This document shows, in pieces, positions 1-8,094 of a stretch of DNA of 19,710 bases (positions are counted from its first letter, which is position 1; every line of letters starts with the position of its first letter). Origin of the DNA: Gammaproteobacteria bacterium. GTDB taxonomy: Bacteria > Pseudomonadota > Gammaproteobacteria > Granulosicoccales > Granulosicoccaceae. The position numbers and the translations under genes were made by a program. The stretch is taken from positions 1 through 19,710 of the forward strand of contig JAHQVR010000238.1 of NCBI GenBank assembly GCA_019634245.1. Direction: 5' to 3'. The notes below the pieces were generated by a model. The model saw only the letters and a program-made list of their open reading frames with translations. It did not search any database and was not told where the DNA came from.

Positions 1-668
1 AGAGGTGGCATGATATTGGGTAGTATCTCGCGCCGCATTACCCACCCCAATCCTTCGCCTCGGAGTCGAGCTGCTTCAACATAATCCATAACGGCAACAT
101 TCACTGCTACCGAGCGGGTTAGCCGGAATACCCGAGTAGAATCGAGAACCGCAATGATAATAATGAGAGAGGTGATAGTGGAGCCGAATATCGACAACAA
201 CATAAGTGCGAATATCAAACTCGGTATCGCCATAAGAACATCAACGAATCTGCTGAGCAACTGATCAAGCCAGGACCGGTTGATCGCTGCGACTAAACCT
301 AGCCCGCCGCCGATCAAAAACGACAATAGTGTGGTTGCTAAGGCGATGCCAATAGTGTTGCGTGCACCGTAGATTAATCTAGACAGCACATCTCGGCCAA
401 TTTGATCGGTTCCAAATCGATGTTCGTCACCCCAGGGTGCAAACGGTGTGGCAAACACTTCAGCTTCACCATAGGGGGCTAGCAAGGGTGCAAACAGCGC
501 ACATATGAGATAGCCGGATATAACAATCATCCCAAACCAGGCTGTCAGTGGAGCCTTTTTTAATGCGATCCACATCCGTTGCCATCGTGAACGCCTCATC
601 CGAATTTCAGCCACTTCCGCTACTGCGGAATATCCGTCAGCTGACGGTTTTGTATTGTCATTTGTCAT
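1..668 (-). CDS. Dipeptide/oligopeptide ABC transporter permease (DppC/OppC-like), 3' end cut by window edge
   Basis: Inner-membrane permease of a peptide-type (family 5) ABC importer, partner of the permease gene just upstream. Reading leftward from 668, 222 codons are open with no stop before the window edge. The N-terminus is a polar tail of about 35 residues, followed by a hydrophobic segment (WFGMIVISGYLICALFAPLL), then the periplasmic HRFGTDQIGRDVLSR motif that is very typical of DppC/OppC. Further hydrophobic segments follow. The end of the visible part carries the EAA loop that contacts the ATPase (YVEAARLRGEGLGWVMRREI, then LPNIMPP). Only the last transmembrane part is missing. The start ATG overlaps the upstream stop codon (ATGA), so translation is probably coupled. 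The ATPase genes are expected further left, outside the window. Family assignment is strong; the substrate cannot be told. Confidence 0.9.
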   Translation of the reverse strand, partial: MTNDNTKPSADGYSAVAEVAEIRMRRSRWQRMWIALKKAPLTAWFGMIVISGYLICALFAPLLAPYGEAEVFATPFAPWGDEHRFGTDQIGRDVLSRLIYGARNTIGIALATTLLSFLIGGGLGLVAAINRSWLDQLLSRFVDVLMAIPSLIFALMLLSIFGSTITSLIIIIAVLDSTRVFRLTRSVAVNVAVMDYVEAARLRGEGLGWVMRREILPNIMPP

Positions 669-1645
669 CTGGGATGCAACAGCCTGGGATTGGTGACAAT
701 GCCAATGATGTCTGCGAGTAGGTTTAATAGTATGTAGGTCCCAGCAAATATCAAAGCGCAAGCCTGGACTACCGGAATGTCTCGAGACGTTACGGCATCC
801 ACCATAAGTTGACCTATACCCGGGTACACAAAGACAACTTCGACCACGACAACCCCAACAACCAGATAGGCTAGATTAAAGGCGATCACGGTTGCAATCG
901 GTGCCCAAGCGTTGGGTAGTGCGTGCTTAAGAATCACTTTGGAACGGGAGAGTCCTTTGAGTTGCGCCATTTCAATATAGGGGCTTGCCAGCAGATTAAT
1001 TATTGCCGCTCTCGTCATGCGCATCATATGAGCCACAATAACGAGCGTGAGTGTCAGTGCTGGAAGCGCACACTTATACAAACGTTCACTCAGCGTCATG
1101 TCTGCGGTGACATTTGCTAAGGAAGGAAACACGGGGTAAATAGATCCTAGTAGAAGAATTAAAATGTAGGCTACGAAAAATTCTGGAACGGAAATCGTGG
1201 TTAAGGTAGAGGCGTTGACAATGCGGTCGTAGATCGAGTTTCTCGCAAGTGCTGCGGTAATACCCAAAAATAACGCTAGAGGAACTGCTATGACTGCCGT
1301 AATGCCAGCGAGAAATAGGGTATTCCACAATCGTGGTGCGATAAGTTCTGCCACCGATCTGGATCGATCGATACCCGATGCAGACCGACCAGAGAAGGAT
1401 GTACCCAAATCACCCCGAGCGACCGCGCCAACCCAATCAATGTAGCGTTTCCAAGCCGGTTGATCCAGCCCAAGCTCTTCTCGAAACGCTGCCACAGTTT
1501 CTGGAAGAGCCGTTTGTCCGAGTACCGCTTCGCCAAAGTCGCCAGGCAGCATAGAAATCGCTGCAAAGATGATTAACGAAACGAAGAACATCGTTATAAC
1601 GCCAAGAAATAAACGTTGTAACACCGTTGAAATTACGGGATGCAC
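665..1645 (-). CDS. Dipeptide/oligopeptide ABC transporter permease (DppB/OppB-like)
   Basis: First permease of a family 5 (peptide/opine/nickel type) ABC importer, 326 residues, the usual length. It starts with a transmembrane helix (about residues 10-33) ending in the conserved MLPGDF segment. A periplasmic region with LGLDQPAWKRYIDW follows, then five further hydrophobic stretches. The EAA loop that docks on the ATPase is at about 220-250 (YIEMAQLKGLSRSKVILKHA, then LPN). The C-terminal signature reads VEVVFVYPGIGQLMVDAV. The start codon is GTG: it sits six bases after a GGAG ribosome-binding site, and no better ATG lies nearby. The gene is divergent from the binding-protein gene at 1919 and overlaps the second permease by four bases. 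With them it probably forms one transport system. Substrate unknown; the family also covers nickel, opines and oligosaccharides. Confidence 0.93.
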   Translation of the reverse strand: MHPVISTVLQRLFLGVITMFFVSLIIFAAISMLPGDFGEAVLGQTALPETVAAFREELGLDQPAWKRYIDWVGAVARGDLGTSFSGRSASGIDRSRSVAELIAPRLWNTLFLAGITAVIAVPLALFLGITAALARNSIYDRIVNASTLTTISVPEFFVAYILILLLGSIYPVFPSLANVTADMTLSERLYKCALPALTLTLVIVAHMMRMTRAAIINLLASPYIEMAQLKGLSRSKVILKHALPNAWAPIATVIAFNLAYLVVGVVVVEVVFVYPGIGQLMVDAVTSRDIPVVQACALIFAGTYILLNLLADIIGIVTNPRLLHPR

Positions 1646-1710
1646 GCAGTCTCCAACTTAACAACGAGTCTTCGCATTGTTTATATTCATAGGCGAGTTA
1701 AGTTTTTGTT

Positions 1711-1795
1711 ACTAGGTAATAATTGATCAAAACTAGGTCACACAGTCGGTCGTAACTGACTGACTTTACCGTTGATATGTTAAAACACTAGGTAA
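1711..1795 (+). repeat. Three ACTAGGT direct repeats, possible operator
   Basis: ACTAGGTAA at 1711-1719, ACTAGGTCA at 1732-1740 and ACTAGGTAA at 1787-1795, all on the same strand within a divergent promoter region. The 21-bp and 55-bp spacings suggest a regulator bound cooperatively to at least the first two. The regulator is not identifiable here and no matching regulator gene adjoins. A chance occurrence in AT-rich DNA cannot be excluded. Confidence 0.35.
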
Positions 1796-1853
1796 ATCAT
1801 ACGGTTAATGTTAGGGTAATGTCGAGTAAAAGCTGTAAATCTTTTTTTCGTAC

Positions 1854-1875
1854 AAAGGGTTGCATCCCTTTTTCG
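1854..1875 (+). other. Small hairpin with T-tract in the leader of the binding-protein gene
   Basis: AAAGGG (1854-1859) and CCCTTT (1866-1871) pair perfectly around a six-base loop and run into further T residues, which resembles a weak intrinsic terminator about 45 bases before the ATG at 1919. TTTTTCGTAC flanks it on both sides (1844-1853 and 1869-1878). It could attenuate or stabilise the transcript, as often seen for abundantly made binding proteins; this is inference. Confidence 0.3.
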
Positions 1876-1918
1876 TACTGTTCTATAGCAAACAATACAT
1901 TAAACGGAGACATGTTCT

Positions 1919-3526
1919 ATGCGTGATATGAGGCAAGTGTTTATAGCCGATCAACAACAGAAACTTAAGACAGGTGGCATCAGTCGTAGGCAATTCATTG
2001 CCTCTATGATCGCTGCAGGTGTCGTTATGCCCAGCGCACTGTCCATGGCGACCAACGTGCATGCTATGACGCCCAAGTCCGGTGGCAAGTTGCGACTCGG
2101 TATGGGGCATGGTTCGACGACTGATTCACTTGATCCTGCCACCTATGAAAATGGATTTATGCAGAACACCACGTTCATGTACGCCAATCATCTCACAGAG
2201 GTTGACAGTGATGGCACTTTAGTGCCTGAGCTGGCCGAGAGCTTTGAAACTGAGGATGGCAAAACATGGATCTTCAAGCTTCGACAAGGCGTTGAGTTTC
2301 ACAACGGCAAAACTATGACGGCTGAAGATGTTGTGGCATCCATTAATTATCATCGCGGCGAAGAGTCAAAATCTGCAGCCAAAGGTGTGCTCGCTCCGGT
2401 AACCGATGTGCGAGCAGATGGTGATATGGTGGTGTTTGAGCTTGACGGTGCTAATGCAAGCTTCCCGTATATTGTGTCTGACTACCATCTCATTATTATG
2501 CCGTCTGAAGGTGGCAAGGTTGATCCAGGTGCGGGCATCGGAACCGGCGCGTATTCAATTAGTAACTTTGAGCCGGGTGTTCGCGCTGTGGGCGCTCGAA
2601 ACCCTAACTTTTTTAAAGAAGGGCGTGGGCACTTTGATGAAGTCGAAATTCTCTCGTTGATTGATGTCACTGCGCGCCAAAATGCGTTGATGAGCGGTGA
2701 AGTCGATGTCATTGATAGAGTTGACCCCAAGACTGTGGCTCTGATGGCTCGTAATCCTGCCATTTCTATTCTTGAAACTACCGGCACGCTGCACTACACC
2801 TTTCCGATGCGCGTAGATGCCGCACCATTTGACAATTATGATTTGCGAATGGCGTTGAAGTTGTCCTTGAAACGACAGGAGATGGTTGACAAGATTCTTC
2901 TGGGTCATGGCGCGTTGGGTAACGATCATCCGATCTCCACAGCGAACACCTTCTATGCCAGTGAATTACCTCAACGAGAATTTGATGCCGAAAAAGCGGC
3001 ATTCCATTACAAACAATCGGGTCACAGTGGAACCATTCAATTGTCGGCCTCCGATGCAGCCTTTGCCGGAGCTGTTGATGCCGCTCAATTGATAGCTGCT
3101 TCTGCTAAGGAAGCAGGCATTGACATTGAGGTAGTTCGAGAACCAAAAGACGGTTATTGGTCAAACGTATGGAACAAAAAACCATGGTGTGCCTGTTACT
3201 GGGGCGGACGTCCCACTGAAGACTGGATGTTTTCATCAGCCTATGTGGATTCGAGCGAATGGAACGATACCGCTTGGAAAACTACGGATGCCGCTGTGAA
3301 GTTTAACGAGGTGGTCAATGCGGCACGCGGTGAATTGGATGAGGCAAAACGGCGGGATATGTATGTGGAAGCGCAAACGCTTATCCACGATGATGGCGGT
3401 GCCATTGTGCCGATGTTTGCTAACTACATTATGGGTGTATCTAAGAAGGTGGCCCATGGCGAGAAAGTCGCGGCAAACTGGGACTTAGACGGTGGTAAGG
3501 CGGCGGAACGCTGGTGGTTCGCTTAA
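1919..3526 (+). CDS. Tat-exported ABC transporter substrate-binding protein, family 5 (peptide/nickel type)
   Basis: Periplasmic binding protein that would deliver its ligand to the two permeases encoded divergently at 1-1645. It has 535 residues, normal for the family (SBP_bac_5). The N-terminus carries a twin-arginine signal: SRRQFIA with the arginine pair at residues 23-24, a hydrophobic core to about 42, and a likely cut after VHA at 49. This suggests export in folded form. The mature part shows the expected family features: LDPATYENGF near the start, LTEVDSDGTLVPELAESFE, FKLRQGVEFHNGKTMTAEDV, and LRMALKLSLKRQEMVDKILL. The start ATG has GGAG nine bases upstream; the earlier ATG at 1912 meets a stop after four codons. 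Ligand unknown. The nearby putA might hint at proline-containing peptides, but nothing in the sequence shows that. Confidence 0.92.
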   Translation: MRDMRQVFIADQQQKLKTGGISRRQFIASMIAAGVVMPSALSMATNVHAMTPKSGGKLRLGMGHGSTTDSLDPATYENGFMQNTTFMYANHLTEVDSDGTLVPELAESFETEDGKTWIFKLRQGVEFHNGKTMTAEDVVASINYHRGEESKSAAKGVLAPVTDVRADGDMVVFELDGANASFPYIVSDYHLIIMPSEGGKVDPGAGIGTGAYSISNFEPGVRAVGARNPNFFKEGRGHFDEVEILSLIDVTARQNALMSGEVDVIDRVDPKTVALMARNPAISILETTGTLHYTFPMRVDAAPFDNYDLRMALKLSLKRQEMVDKILLGHGALGNDHPISTANTFYASELPQREFDAEKAAFHYKQSGHSGTIQLSASDAAFAGAVDAAQLIAASAKEAGIDIEVVREPKDGYWSNVWNKKPWCACYWGGRPTEDWMFSSAYVDSSEWNDTAWKTTDAAVKFNEVVNAARGELDEAKRRDMYVEAQTLIHDDGGAIVPMFANYIMGVSKKVAHGEKVAANWDLDGGKAAERWWFA

Positions 3527-3594
3527 TCGGCCTGTTGGTTTAATGTCTTCGGTAGCGAGCGGCATCTGCCCGACACTGCCGAGGCATAGGGAAT

Positions 3595-3616
3595 CGCGAA
3601 CGCTCATGTGTTCGCG
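3595..3616 (+). terminator. Hairpin downstream of the binding-protein gene, possible rightward terminator
   Basis: CGCGAAC (3595-3601) pairs perfectly with GTTCGCG (3610-3616) around an eight-base loop, 68 bases after the stop codon of the binding-protein gene. There is no clear T-run after it on the plus strand, so termination may be weak or may rely on the second hairpin just downstream. Confidence 0.4.
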
Positions 3617-3621
3617 GTAGT

Positions 3622-3674
3622 AAAAACGCGATCGGCTTTGAGAACCTCTCGAGTCAGGGATTCAAAGCCGATCG
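3622..3674 (-). terminator. Intrinsic terminator for the leftward thioredoxin/putA genes
   Basis: CGATCGGCTTTGA (3629-3641) and TCAAAGCCGATCG (3662-3674) form a perfect 13-bp stem with a 20-base loop. Read on the minus strand, the stem is followed after two bases by TTTTT (3626-3622). This is a proper intrinsic terminator about 45 bases past the stop of the leftward thioredoxin gene. On the plus strand the same stem may stop readthrough from the binding-protein gene, but there it lacks a T-tract. Confidence 0.75.
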
Positions 3675-3719
3675 TTCTAAACATGTCTTTGCACTTGATC
3701 GTACGATATCTTCTACTAG

Positions 3720-4328
3720 CTAGTCTGTCGGAACGGTATCTCCACCAGCTGCGTCTCGTCGTTCAGAGATACGTCTGGCGTGGTAACGCTGAAAGGTTTC
3801 TTCACCTTCATAGCCTTTATCGTAAATCCAGGTAAACAGATCAAGAAAGGTGCCTTTGCCAAAAGCACCTGGCATTTGTCCAATGGCCACTTCGGCCGCA
3901 CTCTTGTCGCTACCGGCTGTTTCGGGCAGAAATATCCAGGTGGGCGTAAAGCGGATATCCCATTTTTCAGATATCTTTTTTTCTGTCAGCACTTCACCAT
4001 CTAAGTCGGTTACTTCCTCATCTCCGTAAAGGTTGTACTGGACCACGATATAGTGCTCTTTTACATAGTCAACAACTTCTGGATCAGATAGAACGGTGTC
4101 GTGCATTTTTTCACAGTATATGCAGCCCGCTTGCTCGAAGACGATAGCCAGACGCTTTCCTTCAGCGTTAGCTTCTGCCATATCTTCTGCAAGATCTTTG
4201 AACGTAAGAGTAAACCACTCCTGCTTGTGCAGTCCATCTTCGCCAATGGTCGAGGCATGTACTGGAAGCGCGCTAACTAGCGCTGTCAACACCATGGTAA
4301 CTAGTGAGACTCTAAGCATTGATCGCAT
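3720..4328 (-). CDS. Exported thioredoxin-fold protein (SoxW-like)
   Basis: Periplasmic thiol-disulfide protein of 202 residues. The N-terminus is a classical Sec signal peptide (MRSMLRVSLV, then a hydrophobic stretch ending LPVHA at about 25). The thioredoxin fold follows: strand AIVFEQAGC, redox motif CIYC at residues 69-72, and the conserved cis-proline motif FTPTW with Pro129. The insert between them and the EKMHDTVLSDPEVVDYVKEH segment resemble SoxW-like or thioredoxin_2 proteins that reduce exported partners. An upstream in-frame ATG at 4457 exists, but the ATG at 4328 is preferred: a GGAG lies six bases before it, it begins the signal peptide, and it avoids overlap with putA. The gene starts 73 bases after the putA stop and may be cotranscribed. 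The partner protein is unknown. Confidence 0.85.
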   Translation of the reverse strand: MRSMLRVSLVTMVLTALVSALPVHASTIGEDGLHKQEWFTLTFKDLAEDMAEANAEGKRLAIVFEQAGCIYCEKMHDTVLSDPEVVDYVKEHYIVVQYNLYGDEEVTDLDGEVLTEKKISEKWDIRFTPTWIFLPETAGSDKSAAEVAIGQMPGAFGKGTFLDLFTWIYDKGYEGEETFQRYHARRISERRDAAGGDTVPTD

Positions 4329-4401
4329 GTTGACTCCTTTTTTGTTTGGTCGCCTGTCGACAGATACACGCTCGTCAACACTAATCAATGGCATTAACCA
4401 T

Positions 4402-7400
4402 TCATTCACTACCAGCCAATAAAGTTGCGTTACCGCCGGAGGCAGTGGTGTCGACACACACGTGACGTTCGCGGGTGCAGACGAAGTTCATATCTGCTGT
4501 GCTACACGACATAGGAATAATAGCACCATCTACCTCTGCCAATGCGATTCGAATGTCGCGCGCTCGATTATCATCTGCCCAGTAACAAACGGCCGCGATA
4601 TTCCGCAGTGTTTTAATGTCTTCTGCTTTTAACACTCCATTCCATTCGGATTCGTTGTTACCATCTTGGCATATCACTGTAGGAGTGCAACCTATCTCTT
4701 TAGCAATAGCTGCTTGTTGTCGAGCAGTGTCGATACCAGGACCGAGACAGAGTATGACTCCGCTTGGATACTGAATTAACGTATTAGACTCACCTGTTGG
4801 ACCTGGTAAAACGGTGGTATTAATGGGTAGTTGTTCCATTGGATTTAGCGCTTCAAGGTGTTGTCGGAGCAACGCAATATCAACGTCCACACCTTCTGAA
4901 TTTCCGCCTGAAGAAAGGGTTGATTGGTTAGCTGCGCAGAATCTTGGCAGATAGTCAGGTCCACCGGCCTTAGGACCCGTTCCTGATAGACCTTCACCAC
5001 CAAAGGGTTGCGATCCGACCACCGCACCAATTTGATTTCTATTGATGTACATGTTTCCTACGTGTAGCTGACTCGTAAGCGTCTCCACACGGTCGTCGAT
5101 TCGAGTATGCAGGCCGAAGGTTAGTCCGTAACCACTGGCATTGATCTGTTCGATCACTTGATCAATTTTCTGTGCTTGGAAGGTAGCCACATGTAGTACC
5201 GGTCCAAATACTTCTTTAGTCATCTCATGAATACCAGCCACCTGAATGACCGCAGGCCCTACAAAGTTTCCCTCATTGCTTATCGATAGGCGTTTTAACA
5301 CTCGACCTTCTGATTCCGCTTGTTCTATGTAGCTATCGATCTCTGCTTTGGCCTGGTGGCTTATAATCGGACCCACATCGGTTTGATGATTCCAAGGATC
5401 TCCGACGTTCAGTTCATCCATCGCGCCAAATAGCATTCGTAAGAGTCGATCTGCTATGTCTACTTGTACATACAGAATTCGGCAAGCCGAACAACGTTGA
5501 CCAGCTGATTGAAAGGCGGACGCGAGAATATCAGTGACTGCCTGTTCGGGTAATGCCGTAGAGTCTACAACCATCGCATTCAATCCACCGGTTTCAGCAA
5601 TGAGTACTGAGGAGGGATTTAAGTGGTGTGCCATAGATCGATGGATGAGTTTGGCCGTGTGAGTAGAACCTGTAAAACACACGCCATGGATTCTTGGATC
5701 AGAAACTAATTGCGCTCCAATGATGCCACCCTCGCCGGGTAGCAATTTAAGCGTTGAAGAAGGAACGCCGGCTTCGTGTAACAGAGAGACTGCAAACTGC
5801 GCAATGAGCGGAGTTGGCTCTGCTGGTTTTGCAATCACTCCATTGCCAGCAGCCAATGCTGCGGCTATTTGACCAGTGAAGATAGCCAATGGAAAATTCC
5901 AAGGAGAAATGCAGGCAAAAACGCCCACTGGATTTAGAGTATCTGTGCCGGTAGCCTGCGCCGCGTAGTATCTTAGGAAATCAACGGCTTCACGCAATTC
6001 TGCCACGGCATCCATCGGTGTTTTCCCAGCTTCTCTGGCTAGTAGGGCAAAAATTTGGGCTTGCTGACTCTCATACAGTTCACTGGCTCTGATAAGAACG
6101 TCCGCTCGTTCCTTCGCGCTTTGCATCTGCCAAGGCTGTATATGCGATAGGGCATGGTCAACACCATCGATAGTTGCATGAACTATGGTGCCTACTATGT
6201 CTTCTGGGTTGGCAGGATTACTAATGCGAATAATGTTTTGTTGGTCGCTTTTCTCTGAGGGTTCTACTAAGGACTGCCATTGATGATGTTTGTATTTCGA
6301 ACGGGCAAGGTTCATATGCTCTATGGATTTTTTATCTTGTAGATTAATTCCGGTGGAATTGTATCTTTCAGGTAAATACAACCCGTTTGGTAACGGTAGA
6401 GGCGGTTGATAACTAGCCTTATTCGAATGCCATAGAGCGAGTGGATCCTCGGCGATTCTCTCAGCGGGTATCTCGTTATCAATCACTTGATTAACAAATG
6501 AAGAGTTTGCCCCATTTTCTAATAGTCTGCGAACGAGGTAGGCGAGTAAATCTTCATGCTCGCCTACTGGCGCATAGATTCTGCATCGAGTTTGTTCGGA
6601 ATTCATTACCAGTCGATGCAGTGCTTCTCCCATACCGTGAAGGCGCTGAAACTCATAAGACTCGCTGTCGGTGGCTAGCTCTAGAACAGTGGCGACAGAG
6701 TGTGCATTGTGCGTCGCAAATTGGGGATAGAGTCGATCGGTTAATTTGAGTAATTGGTGGGCGCAGGCCATATAGGATATGTCTGTATGCGCTTTTTTAG
6801 TATAAACAGGATAATTAACCAAGCCTTCAACTTGTGCAAGTTTAATTTCGCTATCCCAGTAAGCTCCTTTGACTAAACGTACCATTAGTTTCCGGTCTAA
6901 CTGATCTGCTAGTTGGTAGAGCCATTCGATAACCGCTGGCGCACGTTTACTGTAAGCCTGGACAACGACGCCAAACCCGTCCCAGCCAGCCAAGCGCTTA
7001 TCCACTAATACATTTTGTATGACGTCTAATGACAGATCCAGCCGATCAGCTTCCTCTGCATCAATGTTTAAGCCCATGTTGGCACTCTTTGCTAACAAGG
7101 CGAGCTCTAACGTTCGAGGAACGAGTTCACGCAGTACCCGTTCGCACTGGCGATACTCGTATCGCGGATGCAGTGCAGATAATTTAATAGAAATTCCTGG
7201 GTTCACCGAGCACGGAGCGTTTGGGTCGCTTTGTGATTTAAGAAAGTGAATGGCGTTTAGATACGCTGCAAAAAAATCCTGTGCGTCGTGCTCGGTCAGA
7301 GCAGCCTCACCAAGCATGTCATAGGAATAACGATAGCCTTTGGCTTCACTGGAAGTGCCTCGATCATGAGCTTCTTCAATGGATTCACCTAATACAAATT

Positions 7401-7908
7401 GACTGCCTAGTTCTTTCATTGCTCGCTTGACAGCGGTGCGAATCACTGGTTCGCCGAGTCGCTTTATCGCGGTGTGTAAAATGCTTGAAATACCCACTTG
7501 ACTATCATCGTCTAGCACTTTTCCGGTGAGCATCAATGCCCAAGTGGAGGCGTTTACCAGTGAGGAAGACGATTTCCCTAAGTGAGCGCCCCAACGAGAA
7601 GGGGCTATTTTGTCTTCGATGAGTTCATCTATCGTGTCGGCGTCTGGTACTCGCAATAGGGCTTCAGCCAGGCACATCAGTGCAACACCTTCATCGGTTG
7701 ATAATCCGTACTCCGCAAGAAATACTTCCATTAAACCGGGCTCATCATCGGCGCGAATAGCGTTGACTAGCTCAATGGATTTGTTTTTTATGGCTGTCCG
7801 TTGGCCCTGCGATAGTCCCAGTTGCTTGACCAATTCATGGATGCGCTGTGGTTCATCAACAGTATGTAATGAGCGTATTCTCTCGCGTAGGGTGTACAGA
7901 GAGTCCAT
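4402..7908 (-). CDS. putA: Bifunctional proline dehydrogenase / L-glutamate-gamma-semialdehyde dehydrogenase PutA
   Basis: Oxidises proline to glutamate in two steps: an FAD proline dehydrogenase passes electrons to quinone, and an NAD-dependent aldehyde dehydrogenase finishes the reaction, with channelling between the two sites. It has 1168 residues. The PRODH barrel spans roughly 150-460 and includes SIKLSALHPRYE, RLVKGAYWD (about 344-352) and the YAPVGEHEDLLAYLVRRLLE segment. The ALDH domain spans about 560-1020, with catalytic Glu772 (ETGG) and Cys806 (GQRCSA), 34 residues apart as the family requires. A further C-terminal domain follows to 1168. The protein begins directly with the arm/alpha domain and lacks the ribbon-helix-helix DNA-binding domain of E. 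coli PutA (1320 residues), so it should not repress its own gene. A ribosome-binding site (AGAGG) lies six bases before the ATG. Confidence 0.97.
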   Translation of the reverse strand: MDSLYTLRERIRSLHTVDEPQRIHELVKQLGLSQGQRTAIKNKSIELVNAIRADDEPGLMEVFLAEYGLSTDEGVALMCLAEALLRVPDADTIDELIEDKIAPSRWGAHLGKSSSSLVNASTWALMLTGKVLDDDSQVGISSILHTAIKRLGEPVIRTAVKRAMKELGSQFVLGESIEEAHDRGTSSEAKGYRYSYDMLGEAALTEHDAQDFFAAYLNAIHFLKSQSDPNAPCSVNPGISIKLSALHPRYEYRQCERVLRELVPRTLELALLAKSANMGLNIDAEEADRLDLSLDVIQNVLVDKRLAGWDGFGVVVQAYSKRAPAVIEWLYQLADQLDRKLMVRLVKGAYWDSEIKLAQVEGLVNYPVYTKKAHTDISYMACAHQLLKLTDRLYPQFATHNAHSVATVLELATDSESYEFQRLHGMGEALHRLVMNSEQTRCRIYAPVGEHEDLLAYLVRRLLENGANSSFVNQVIDNEIPAERIAEDPLALWHSNKASYQPPLPLPNGLYLPERYNSTGINLQDKKSIEHMNLARSKYKHHQWQSLVEPSEKSDQQNIIRISNPANPEDIVGTIVHATIDGVDHALSHIQPWQMQSAKERADVLIRASELYESQQAQIFALLAREAGKTPMDAVAELREAVDFLRYYAAQATGTDTLNPVGVFACISPWNFPLAIFTGQIAAALAAGNGVIAKPAEPTPLIAQFAVSLLHEAGVPSSTLKLLPGEGGIIGAQLVSDPRIHGVCFTGSTHTAKLIHRSMAHHLNPSSVLIAETGGLNAMVVDSTALPEQAVTDILASAFQSAGQRCSACRILYVQVDIADRLLRMLFGAMDELNVGDPWNHQTDVGPIISHQAKAEIDSYIEQAESEGRVLKRLSISNEGNFVGPAVIQVAGIHEMTKEVFGPVLHVATFQAQKIDQVIEQINASGYGLTFGLHTRIDDRVETLTSQLHVGNMYINRNQIGAVVGSQPFGGEGLSGTGPKAGGPDYLPRFCAANQSTLSSGGNSEGVDVDIALLRQHLEALNPMEQLPINTTVLPGPTGESNTLIQYPSGVILCLGPGIDTARQQAAIAKEIGCTPTVICQDGNNESEWNGVLKAEDIKTLRNIAAVCYWADDNRARDIRIALAEVDGAIIPMSCSTADMNFVCTRERHVCVDTTASGGNATLLAGSE

Positions 7909-8094
7909 GGTGTACCTCTATGTGCCGTCTAGTTCAGTTAACGAAAAAGGGCCGCTGCTTGATCACTGGTAGAGTGAAGAGTACACCGGATTTGGGTGCC
8001 ACGAGCAATTTTGCTTAGCTTCAGCCGATTGACATTGCGGTTGCTTAACGTAAGAAAAAACGGACGGGCCGATCACTGAGGTGCGAAGAATTGT
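7909..8094 (-). promoter_or_regulatory. putA upstream region
   Basis: This 186-bp gap between murI and putA should contain the putA promoter. A weak candidate on the minus strand is TTGCTC, 17 bases, TGTACT (about 8014-7986). GATCACTG occurs twice in the same orientation (7961-7968 and 8071-8078), each time preceded by GGGCCG within a few bases, suggesting a regulator site. No strong terminator for murI was found here, so readthrough from murI into putA is possible. Confidence 0.35.

Larger units (their letters stand above)
1646..1918. promoter_or_regulatory. Divergent control region between the permease genes and the binding-protein gene
   Basis: This 273-bp AT-rich stretch separates two divergent transcription units of one transporter, so it should hold both promoters. 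No strong -35/-10 pair could be fixed by eye. ACTAGGT occurs three times in the same orientation (1711, 1732, 1787). The first two are 21 bp apart, about two helical turns, as expected of a regulator binding on one face of DNA. Nearer the binding-protein gene, TTTTTCGTAC is repeated at 1844 and 1869 around a perfect six-base inverted repeat (AAAGGG/CCCTTT). A ribosome-binding site GGAG at 1906-1909 lies nine bases before the ATG at 1919. The operator role is inference. Confidence 0.55.

Noticed and set aside
2482..2929. Minus-strand frames of 101 and 124 codons inside the binding-protein gene
   Set aside because: They are antisense shadows of a clear SBP_bac_5 coding sequence with no independent support.
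4329..4457. N-terminal extension of the thioredoxin gene from the ATG at 4457
   Set aside because: It would overlap putA and place 43 non-signal residues before a perfect signal peptide. The ATG at 4328 has a good ribosome-binding site.
7610..7972. 120-codon plus-strand frame across the putA start
   Set aside because: It is serine-rich antisense shadow sequence of putA, without a start signal.
8050..8078. Possible murI terminator with T-run (minus strand, CGGCCCGTCCG then TTTTTT)
   Set aside because: The stem is only three base pairs, too weak to call.
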